Position numbers and translations under genes: made by a program. Below, one piece after another: positions 1-4,991 of a stretch of 5,549 bases of DNA. Source of the stretch: Nitrosopumilales archaeon CG15_BIG_FIL_POST_REV_8_21_14_020_37_12 (lineage in GTDB: Archaea > Thermoproteota > Nitrososphaeria > Nitrososphaerales > Nitrosopumilaceae); NCBI GenBank assembly GCA_002781805.1, contig PFFZ01000075.1:1-5549 (forward strand), read 5' to 3'. The notes beneath the pieces are model-generated. The model did not search any database, was not told where the DNA came from, and saw only the letters and a program-made list of their open reading frames with translations. Numbering within the stretch: position 1 is the stretch's first letter; every line of letters starts with the position of its first letter.

Positions 1-1262
1 TTGCAACATATTTCAAAGAAGGTCCAATTTTAATTGGCTATGATGGACGAGATTCAAGTCCAGTCATTGCAAAAATTGTTTCTGCTACGCTAAATTCTGC
101 TGGACTTGATTGTAACAATGCAGGACTTGTTCCCACACCATGTCTTGAATATGCTGTAAAGACGTTGGGATATTCTGGTGGAATAATGATCACTGCCTCT
201 CACAACCCTCCACAGTACAATGGAATCAAACCTGCAGCAAGAGATGGAGTTGAAATTTCGCGCCAAGACGAACTCGTAATTGAAGATATTTACATTGAGA
301 AGAAGTGGATTGACAATCCATCAAAATGGGGAATTACAGGTGTTGAAATTCGTGCAAATCAAACATACATTGATGGGATCATTTCACATATTGATTCTAA
401 AAATATAAAATCAAAAAAATTCAAGGTTGTATTGGATCTAGGAAACGGTGTCCAATCTGTATCTGCTCCCATACTATGCAAGAATCTAGGATGTGACGTG
501 GTTTTGATTAATGAAACAATAGATGGGAAATTCCCGGGACGTGGTTCAGAACCCACACCACAAAATCTTTCTGCTTTGTCTGATGGTGTGATAAAAAACA
601 ACGCTGATCTTGGAATTGCATTTGATGGAGATGGTGATAGAAGTATTTTCTGTGATAACAGTGGTAGTATCCTTACAGGTGATAAATCAGCACTTTTATT
701 GACAAAACATATTCTGAAACAGAATCCAGGATCCCTTGTTGTCACGTGTCTTAATTCTGGCTCAAGCATTGAGGTTATTGCAAACAAGTTTGACTCAAAG
801 GTCCTTCGAACTAAGGTTGGCAGTGTCGAAGTATCGCGCAAGATGGTGCCAACAAATGCACTGATTGGATTTGAAGAAAACGGCGGATTCATGTACGGTA
901 AGCATAATCAGGTAAGAGATGGATGTATGACTCTTGCACTAATGTTGGATTTCTTGGCCACTTCTCAAAGAAAACTAACTGAAGAAATTTCCGAATTACC
1001 TCCGTCTTTTACTACTAAAGATAAAATAACATGTTCTGAAGAAGATGCAAGGATACTCATTGACAAACTAAAAGAAGAGTATCCAAATTCGGATACTACT
1101 GACGGTATCAAAATCCACTTGGACCTTAAAAACTGGGTTATGATAAGACCAAGTGGAACCGAACCAATCATCAGAATCTATGCCGAAGCTGAAAGTGAAG
1201 CAAAACTTGATTCACTAATGTCGGAATTTACAGAAAAAGCAAAGTCCGTCATTTCCAGATAA
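1..1262 (+). CDS. glmM: Phosphoglucosamine mutase / phosphomannomutase family protein (5' end cut by window edge)
   Basis: This is an alpha-D-phosphohexomutase that shifts phosphate between C6 and C1 of a hexose, here probably glucosamine, feeding UDP-GlcNAc synthesis in the cytoplasm. The open frame runs from base 3 to the TAA at 1260-1262, 419 visible residues against about 450 usual, so roughly 25-35 N-terminal residues are missing. All four family signatures are present in order (visible numbering): the catalytic serine loop TASHNP (Ser66, the phospho-carrier), the metal loop DGDGDR (208-213, bases 624-641), the sugar-binding loop FEENGG (290-295) and the C-terminal phosphate-binding RPSGTEP (382-388). 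EENGG is the form I associate with archaeal GlmM-like enzymes, but sequence alone does not separate glucosamine-, mannose- and glucose-phosphate activity. It precedes the ribosomal operon on the same strand; a box A in the 62-bp gap argues for separate transcription of the operon. Confidence 0.9.
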   Translation, partial: ATYFKEGPILIGYDGRDSSPVIAKIVSATLNSAGLDCNNAGLVPTPCLEYAVKTLGYSGGIMITASHNPPQYNGIKPAARDGVEISRQDELVIEDIYIEKKWIDNPSKWGITGVEIRANQTYIDGIISHIDSKNIKSKKFKVVLDLGNGVQSVSAPILCKNLGCDVVLINETIDGKFPGRGSEPTPQNLSALSDGVIKNNADLGIAFDGDGDRSIFCDNSGSILTGDKSALLLTKHILKQNPGSLVVTCLNSGSSIEVIANKFDSKVLRTKVGSVEVSRKMVPTNALIGFEENGGFMYGKHNQVRDGCMTLALMLDFLATSQRKLTEEISELPPSFTTKDKITCSEEDARILIDKLKEEYPNSDTTDGIKIHLDLKNWVMIRPSGTEPIIRIYAEAESEAKLDSLMSEFTEKAKSVISR

Positions 1263-1265
1263 CAC

Positions 1266-1273
1266 TTTTAAAA
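1266..1273 (+). promoter_or_regulatory. Candidate box A (TATA) promoter of the rpl7ae operon
   Basis: TTTTAAAA lies four bases after the stop codon of the upstream mutase. An archaeal start site about 26 bases from its centre would fall near 1295-1297, giving a 5' leader of about 30 bases before the ATG at 1325. That is long enough for the Shine-Dalgarno sequence and the hairpin described separately. No clear BRE was identified, and the call rests on composition and position only. Confidence 0.5.
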
Positions 1274-1300
1274 CCAATCGCGTGGATGATGAGAATGGAG

Positions 1301-1320
1301 AATGAACCCTAAGGGTGACG
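1301..1320 (+). promoter_or_regulatory. Leader hairpin with flanking GA pairs, possible L7Ae K-turn site over the ribosome binding site
   Basis: ACCC (1306-1309) pairs perfectly with GGGT (1313-1316) across a TAA loop. The base pairs directly preceding and following are G1304-A1305 and G1317-A1318, which can form the tandem sheared G.A and A.G pairs that define a K-turn, with A1301-A1302-T1303 as the three-base bulge and G1300-C1319 closing the other helix. The Shine-Dalgarno GGTGA (1314-1318) is wholly inside this structure. L7Ae is a K-turn-binding protein, and autoregulation through a K-turn in its own leader has been described in other archaea. The weak point is the outer helix: beyond G1300-C1319 I see no Watson-Crick continuation. 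Confidence 0.4.
1314..1318 (+). promoter_or_regulatory. Ribosome binding site of rpl7ae
   Basis: GGTGA is complementary to the UCACC in the archaeal 16S rRNA 3' end and ends six bases before the ATG at 1325. It supports that start. Its first three bases lie in the 3' arm of the leader hairpin and its last two in the putative G.A pairs. Confidence 0.7.
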
Positions 1321-1324
1321 AAAT

Positions 1325-1711
1325 ATGGGAAAAGCATATTATGTTAAATTTGAAACGCCAGAAGACCTCGTTAATCCGATACTAGAGGCTGTCAGAGTAG
1401 CATCTACCAGTGGTAAGGTAAAGAAAGGAACTAACGAAGCCACAAAGGCAATTGAACGTGGAACAAGCAAATTGATAGTTATTGCCGAAGATGTTGAGCC
1501 GCCAGAGGTAGTTGCACATCTTCCAATTTTATGTGAAGAACAAGGAGCAGCTTATGCGTTTGTTCCAAGCAAACAAGAACTAGGAAAATCTTTGGGCATT
1601 GACATTACTTCTGCCGCTGCAGCGATTTTGGATGCTGGTGATGCACAACATATTGTGGACCAAGTTGTCTCATCAATTGCTAAAATTAAAGGTGGAAAGA
1701 CTAGTCAATGA
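1325..1711 (+). CDS. rpl7ae: Ribosomal protein L7Ae
   Basis: L7Ae binds K-turn RNA. In archaea it is a 50S subunit protein and also the core protein of box C/D and H/ACA guide sRNPs and of RNase P. The 128 residues match the family's length and show its signature: the RNA-binding KKGTNE loop (33-38), then AEDVEPPE (54-61) followed by a conserved helix with HLPILCEE (65-72), and [18 protein letters not shown] (75-92). The ATG at 1325 is supported by GGTGA six bases upstream. The stop overlaps the start of rps28e as ATGA (1708-1711), so the two are probably translationally coupled. It is the first gene of the translation operon, and its own leader holds a candidate K-turn. Confidence 0.97.
   Translation: MGKAYYVKFETPEDLVNPILEAVRVASTSGKVKKGTNEATKAIERGTSKLIVIAEDVEPPEVVAHLPILCEEQGAAYAFVPSKQELGKSLGIDITSAAAAILDAGDAQHIVDQVVSSIAKIKGGKTSQ
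1691..1695 (+). promoter_or_regulatory. Weak ribosome binding site of rps28e inside the rpl7ae end
   Basis: GGTGG lies inside the last codons of rpl7ae, twelve bases before the ATG at 1708. The spacing is long, so coupling to termination of rpl7ae through the ATGA overlap is probably as important as this site. Confidence 0.35.
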
Positions 1712-1920
1712 GCACTACATCTGAAGAAGTAATTCAATCTGAAGTTATTCAAATTGTAGGCAGAACAGGCATTGCTGGTGAAGTTATTCAAGTTAGAGTC
1801 AAAGTTCTTTCTGGCAAGGATAAAGGCAGAATTCTCACAAGAAACGTAAAAGGTTCTATCAGATTAGGGGAAATTCTGATGCTGAGAGAAACAGAAAGAG
1901 AAGCAAAGAAAATTCATTAG
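1708..1920 (+). CDS. rps28e: Small ribosomal subunit protein S28e
   Basis: S28e is a small OB-fold protein of the archaeal and eukaryotic 30S/40S subunit, placed near the mRNA exit channel in solved ribosomes. The 70-residue product has the typical core [17 protein letters not shown] (18-34) and the hallmark C-terminus RETEREAKK (60-68). The first dozen residues ([10 protein letters not shown]) are an acidic, variable extension. The ATG overlaps the rpl7ae stop by four bases. The stop codon TAG at 1918-1920 overlaps the ribosome binding site of rpl24e, which keeps the genes in one translational unit. Confidence 0.96.
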   Translation: MSTTSEEVIQSEVIQIVGRTGIAGEVIQVRVKVLSGKDKGRILTRNVKGSIRLGEILMLRETEREAKKIH

Positions 1921-1925
1921 GTGAT
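1919..1925 (+). promoter_or_regulatory. Strong ribosome binding site of rpl24e
   Basis: AGGTGAT gives seven matches to the archaeal anti-Shine-Dalgarno and ends five bases before the ATG at 1931. It begins in the stop codon of rps28e. It is the best site in the operon. Confidence 0.8.
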
Positions 1926-1930
1926 TTGAG

Positions 1931-2131
1931 ATGAGTCTTTTAGTTAAACCGTGTAATTTCTGTGACAGACCTGTTGCCAAAGGGTCTGGTACAATGCTTG
2001 CAAAAAATGATGGGACTGTATTGTGGTTCTGCTCAGCAAAATGCAAGAAAAACGCACTTGACCTAAAACGTGATCCAAGAAAACTAAAGTGGACCAAAAA
2101 ATACGTTAAAGGCGGAATTAAAAAGAAGTAG
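1931..2131 (+). CDS. rpl24e: Large ribosomal subunit protein L24e
   Basis: L24e is a zinc-binding protein of the archaeal/eukaryotic large subunit, lying at the subunit interface in known structures. The 66 residues are usual for archaea. The four zinc ligands are visible as CxxC (Cys8, Cys11) and CxxxC (Cys34, Cys38), surrounding the conserved GTM and [12 protein letters not shown] segments. The rest is a lysine-rich tail (positions 39-66) typical of an rRNA-contacting extension. The start is fixed by AGGTGAT five bases upstream. The gene ends two bases before the TTG start of ndk. Confidence 0.97.
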   Translation: MSLLVKPCNFCDRPVAKGSGTMLAKNDGTVLWFCSAKCKKNALDLKRDPRKLKWTKKYVKGGIKKK

Positions 2132-2133
2132 AA

Positions 2134-2535
2134 TTGACTGAACAATCATTATTCATCGTAAAGCCTGATGCAGTAGCTAGAAATCTTATTGGCGAAGTAA
2201 TTTCGAGATTTGAGAGAAAGGGATTCAAAATTTTGAAATTAAAGATGTTTACATTTACTCAGGCACAAGCAGAAAATTTTTACGGTGTTCACAAAGACAA
2301 ACCGTTTTTTGGCGAGCTGACATCGTTTATCACATCAGGACCAGTCGTTGCCGCAATCATTGAAGGAAATAATGCAATTGCTACAACAAGAATCATGATA
2401 GGCGCAACAAAATCATTTGAAGCCACACCTGGCTCAATTCGGGGCGACTTTGGTTTGGGCTTTAGTGAAAATATCATTCATGCATCTGATTCACAGGAAA
2501 GTTTTGAACACGAATCGAGGGTAGCATTTGAGTGA
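2134..2535 (+). CDS. ndk: Nucleoside diphosphate kinase
   Basis: This enzyme transfers the gamma phosphate of ATP to other NDPs through a phosphohistidine, maintaining GTP, CTP and UTP pools. The 133 residues cover the whole NDPK fold. Active-site residues line up with the human enzyme with an offset of two: Lys10 (VKPDA), Tyr50, Arg86, Arg103, Asn113 and the catalytic His116 in NIIHASDS. The usual motif has Gly after the histidine; here it is Ala117. The start must be TTG at 2134: an in-frame TAA lies at 2119-2121 and no ATG or GTG occurs between it and the conserved KPDA. There is no strong Shine-Dalgarno (GGCGGA at 2111-2116 is 17 bases away), so coupling with rpl24e is likely. Its location before infB fits supply of GTP for translation. 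Confidence 0.97.
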   Translation: MTEQSLFIVKPDAVARNLIGEVISRFERKGFKILKLKMFTFTQAQAENFYGVHKDKPFFGELTSFITSGPVVAAIIEGNNAIATTRIMIGATKSFEATPGSIRGDFGLGFSENIIHASDSQESFEHESRVAFE

Positions 2536-2537
2536 TC
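2532..2537 (+). promoter_or_regulatory. Ribosome binding site of infB across the ndk stop codon
   Basis: GTGATC matches the 3' half of the archaeal Shine-Dalgarno (GGTGATC) and includes the ndk stop TGA (2533-2535). It ends four bases before the TTG at 2542, supporting that unusual start. Confidence 0.55.
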
Positions 2538-2541
2538 TGGT

Positions 2542-4323
2542 TTGCAGATTCGTCAGCCCATTGTGGCAGTTTTAGGTCACGTAGACTCTGGTAAGACATC
2601 TCTTCTAGATAGAATTAGAGGTACCGGCGTTCAAGGCAGGGAAGCTGGTGGAATTACCCAGCACATTGGCGCAAGTTTTCTTCCTACGGATACTATCAAG
2701 AAGATATGCGGTCCGTTGTACAAAAAATTAGAAGAGTCTGAAAATCAGGTACCTGGAATTCTAGTAATTGATACGCCTGGACACGAAGTGTTTACTAATC
2801 TTAGAGCCCGTGGCGGCTCAGCAGCTGACATTGCAATTCTTGTCGTTGATGTCAATCGTGGTTTTCAACCCCAGACAAACGAAAGCTTAAAGATTTTGCA
2901 GAGCAGAAAAGTTCCGTTTGTTGTTGCATTAAACAAATGTGATCAGATTTCTGGATGGCGAAAATCCGAAACTACCTTTATTTCAAAGGCAATAAAGGAA
3001 CAGGATGCATCAATTCAGGCAGATCTTGATCAGAAGATCTATGATGTTGTAGGTACACTTTCAATCCTTGGATATCAGTCTGAGGCATTTTATCGAGTAA
3101 AAGATTTCAAGCAGGAAATTGCAATTGTTCCAATCTCTGCGCGATCTGGTGTTGGTATACCAGAACTTTTAGCTGTGCTTGTCGGCTTGACTCAACAATA
3201 TCTGCAAAAAAGACTCAACCAGGAACAAAAGGATCCACGTGGAATCGTACTTGAAGTAAATGATGAAGTGGGTCTTGGGCAGACTGCAAACATCATTCTA
3301 ATTGATGGCTCTATTAAGAAAGGCGACAGCATTGTAGTTGCAAAAAGAGATTCTGTAATTGTGATAAAACCAAAAGCAGTTCTGTTGCCCAAACCACTTG
3401 ATGAGATGAGAGATCCAAGAGACAAATTCAAGCCCGTTGACAAAGTAGATGCAGCAGCAGGCTTGAAAATTGCCTCGCCTGATTTGGAGGGAGTATTGCC
3501 TGGAAGTACCTTATACATTGCATCCAATGCATCTGATATTGAGAAATATACAAAACTGATCGAGTCAGAGATGAAATCTGTATTTATCGATACTGAAACA
3601 AACGGAATTGTCCTAAAATGTGACACCATTGGTTCCCTTGAGGCAATAGTTGAAATGTTAAGACGCTCACAAGTCCCAGTTGCAAAGGCCGACATTGGAC
3701 CTGTAAACAGACATGATATCATGGAGGCAAAGGCAATCAAGGAAAAAAACAGACACCTTGGTGTTGTCTTGGCGTTTAACGTAAAGATTCTTCCTGATGC
3801 AAAAGAAGAGTCTGAATCTAGCCACATACGACTTTTTGAGGATAGAGTGATCTACAGTCTAATTGACAACTATAACGCCTGGGTCGAAGAGGACACAGCT
3901 CACGAGGAAGACGCCGTATTTGCAGAGTTTACTCCCATCTCAAAATTCACTTTCTTGAAAGGATATGTTTTCAGAAACAACAATCCTGCAGTATTTGGCA
4001 TTAGAGTTGATGTTGGCACACTAAAACATAAAATTCCATTTATGAATAAGGATGGAAGAAAGGTTGGAGTGATCCATCAATTACAACATGAAGGCAAAAC
4101 AGTAACCTCTGCAAAGCAGGGACAAGAAGTAGCATGCTCTGTCCAGGATGTAACAATAGGAAGACAAATCTTTGAGGATGAAGTATATTATACTCTGCCA
4201 CATTCACATGAGGCAAAACAAATACTCAAAAAATACATGCACAAACTTAGCCCCGATGAGCAACAAGTTCTAAACAAAATTGTAGAAATTCAAAGAGAAA
4301 AAGATGCTTCATATGCCTACTAG
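2542..4323 (+). CDS. infB: Translation initiation factor aIF5B (GTPase)
   Basis: aIF5B, the archaeal homologue of eIF5B and bacterial IF2, joins the ribosomal subunits at initiation and hydrolyses GTP. The 593 residues are the normal archaeal length, without the long N-terminal extension of eukaryotes. The G domain shows G1 GHVDSGKTS (12-20), the switch I segment AGGITQHIGA (35-44), G3 DTPGHE (77-82), G4 NKCD (131-134) and G5 SAR (199-201). Domain II begins about 231 (RGIVLEVNDEVGLGQT), domain III about 350-450 (GIVLKCDTIGSLEAI), and domain IV about 458-555, ending in C-terminal helices (556-593) that contact eIF1A in the eukaryotic factor. The G1 loop carries no intein, unlike some archaeal homologues. 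The start is TTG at 2542: the ndk TGA lies three codons upstream in the same frame, and the next candidate (GTG, codon 8) would cut into the first beta strand. Confidence 0.97.
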   Translation: MQIRQPIVAVLGHVDSGKTSLLDRIRGTGVQGREAGGITQHIGASFLPTDTIKKICGPLYKKLEESENQVPGILVIDTPGHEVFTNLRARGGSAADIAILVVDVNRGFQPQTNESLKILQSRKVPFVVALNKCDQISGWRKSETTFISKAIKEQDASIQADLDQKIYDVVGTLSILGYQSEAFYRVKDFKQEIAIVPISARSGVGIPELLAVLVGLTQQYLQKRLNQEQKDPRGIVLEVNDEVGLGQTANIILIDGSIKKGDSIVVAKRDSVIVIKPKAVLLPKPLDEMRDPRDKFKPVDKVDAAAGLKIASPDLEGVLPGSTLYIASNASDIEKYTKLIESEMKSVFIDTETNGIVLKCDTIGSLEAIVEMLRRSQVPVAKADIGPVNRHDIMEAKAIKEKNRHLGVVLAFNVKILPDAKEESESSHIRLFEDRVIYSLIDNYNAWVEEDTAHEEDAVFAEFTPISKFTFLKGYVFRNNNPAVFGIRVDVGTLKHKIPFMNKDGRKVGVIHQLQHEGKTVTSAKQGQEVACSVQDVTIGRQIFEDEVYYTLPHSHEAKQILKKYMHKLSPDEQQVLNKIVEIQREKDASYAY

Positions 4324-4368
4324 TCATATGATGTCAAATTTGTCGTAAAATCACTTATCTGTTTTATC
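4324..4368. terminator. Short convergent gap with T-rich tract, probable terminator of the translation operon
   Basis: These 45 bases separate the tail-to-tail genes infB and thioredoxin. On the plus strand the downstream half is pyrimidine-rich (TTATCTGTTTTATCTT, 4355-4370), in keeping with archaeal U-tract termination of the operon, and it runs two bases into the end of the thioredoxin gene. I see no stable hairpin. The minus strand offers only a TTTT, so termination of the thioredoxin mRNA is not obvious here. Confidence 0.35.
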
Positions 4369-4770
4369 TTACTGGGAATGTTTTTTGCATATCATGTGTA
4401 TTCCTGGTGCACCTACTGCCCCCATCATTTTGTCTACGATCCGTCCTGACTTGAACATGATGAATGTGGGGATTGACTGAACGCCAAATCTCATTGCAAT
4501 GTTTTGGTTAAGATCTACGTTGACTCTTGCAAATCTGACATTGCTGTATTGCCTTGAGAGACTCTCAAATACTGGATGCATCATTTTACATGGTCCGCAC
4601 CACTCTGCCCAAAAATCCACAAGTGTTGGATTATCAGATGATACAACTTGATCAAAGTTGGTCCCATCAAGATCTATTATTCCTGACGGAATTTTTGGCT
4701 GATCTTGCTGCCTTAGCATCTCTTCTAATTTTCGTTGCTTGATCTTTTCAATCTCAGGATCTTCAGACAT
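4369..4770 (-). CDS. trxA: Thioredoxin with charged N-terminal helix
   Basis: This is a thiol-disulfide oxidoreductase of the cytoplasm. With the ATG at 4770 it has 133 residues. Residues 36-133 are a full thioredoxin fold: the buried Asp52 in VDFWAEWCGPC, redox motif WCGPC (57-61), the VDLNQN and MRFGVQSIPT segments with cis-Pro101, and FKSGRIVDKMMGAVG (106-120). Family members are about 105-110 residues; the extra 30 come from an N-terminal segment MSEDPEIEKIKQRKLEEMLR, a charged amphipathic helix resembling the leading helix of PDCD5-like and some other archaeal proteins. Cys128 near the C-terminus is additional. A TTG three codons upstream could extend it, but the ATG lies 26 bases after a box A, which fits a leaderless mRNA. 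The physiological reductant is not shown here; no thioredoxin reductase is in the window. Confidence 0.95.
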   Translation of the reverse strand: MSEDPEIEKIKQRKLEEMLRQQDQPKIPSGIIDLDGTNFDQVVSSDNPTLVDFWAEWCGPCKMMHPVFESLSRQYSNVRFARVNVDLNQNIAMRFGVQSIPTFIMFKSGRIVDKMMGAVGAPGIHMICKKHSQ

Positions 4771-4791
4771 TAAACTCAACTAGTTAGTTGC

Positions 4792-4800
4792 ATTAAAAAA
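4792..4800 (-). promoter_or_regulatory. Candidate box A promoter of the thioredoxin gene
   Basis: Read on the minus strand this is TTTTTTAAT, centred 26 bases before the ATG at 4770. This is the classic distance from TATA box to transcription start in archaea, so the mRNA would begin at or next to the start codon. No Shine-Dalgarno sequence is present, as expected for a leaderless transcript. The T-run may also serve as a termination signal for the upstream zinc-ribbon gene, whose stop codon is followed by TTTTT (4810-4814). Confidence 0.55.
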
Positions 4801-4814
4801 TCTATGTTGAAAAA

Positions 4815-4961
4815 CTAATCCCCTTCAGTTTTAATGGGAACAGCCTCGTATCTTCTGGAATTACAAATAGGACATGCGTCAATATACTTTGTAAAACTCA
4901 CTGAGGTATATGCAATTCCACACTCTCCGCAAATCCTAAGGTTTCTACTCAGCTTGCCCAT
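4815..4961 (-). CDS. Small zinc-ribbon protein, function unknown
   Basis: This short gene encodes 48 residues, starting MGKLSRNLRICGECG and ending PIKTEGD before a TAG at 4815-4817. Two CxxC knuckles, CGEC (11-14) and CPIC (30-33), are 15 residues apart, the layout of a single zinc ribbon. The segment between them (GIAYTSVSFTKYIDA) and after it (NSRRYEAVPI) would form the beta strands. I do not recognise a named family; small proteins of this type often bind nucleic acid or protein, but no role can be read here. ATG at 4961 is preferred because a box A is centred 27 bases upstream; an in-frame ATG at 4976 would add MYYRF. The gene lies between the CFI-box gene and thioredoxin on the same strand, with its own promoter. 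Confidence 0.8.
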   Translation of the reverse strand: MGKLSRNLRICGECGIAYTSVSFTKYIDACPICNSRRYEAVPIKTEGD

Positions 4962-4984
4962 AAAGCGGTAGTACATGTATTATG

Positions 4985-4991
4985 ATTAAAA
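4985..4991 (-). promoter_or_regulatory. Candidate box A promoter of the zinc-ribbon gene
   Basis: On the minus strand the sequence is TTTTAAT (GGTTTTAATCATA in context), centred 27 bases before the ATG at 4961. It overlaps the final codon and TAA stop of the upstream gene (stop at 4986-4988). The position implies a leaderless mRNA from 4961 and argues against the ATG at 4976, only twelve bases from the box centre. Confidence 0.5.

Noticed and set aside
359..892. 177-codon open frame on the minus strand inside the mutase gene
   Set aside because: It lies opposite conserved phosphohexomutase sequence including DGDGDR and encodes nothing recognisable; a shadow of the real gene.
1286..1292. ATGATGA, a perfect box C (RTGATGA) match in the rpl7ae leader, suggesting a C/D sRNA
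   Set aside because: I find no box D CTGA within the following hundred or so bases, and no C'/D' pair; alone a seven-base match is weak. It probably lies upstream of the transcript start.
3192..3827. 211-codon open frame on the minus strand inside infB
   Set aside because: It is antisense to conserved aIF5B domains II and III, with Ser/Phe/Ile-rich low-complexity translation typical of a shadow frame.
4777..4779. TTG start for thioredoxin, three codons before the ATG
   Set aside because: The ATG at 4770 is 26 bases from the box A centre and gives a standard N-terminus; the TTG would need a different transcription start and has no Shine-Dalgarno.
4974..4976. Alternative ATG for the zinc-ribbon gene adding MYYRF
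   Set aside because: It is only about twelve bases from the box A centre, too close for that promoter. It stays possible if transcription comes from further upstream.
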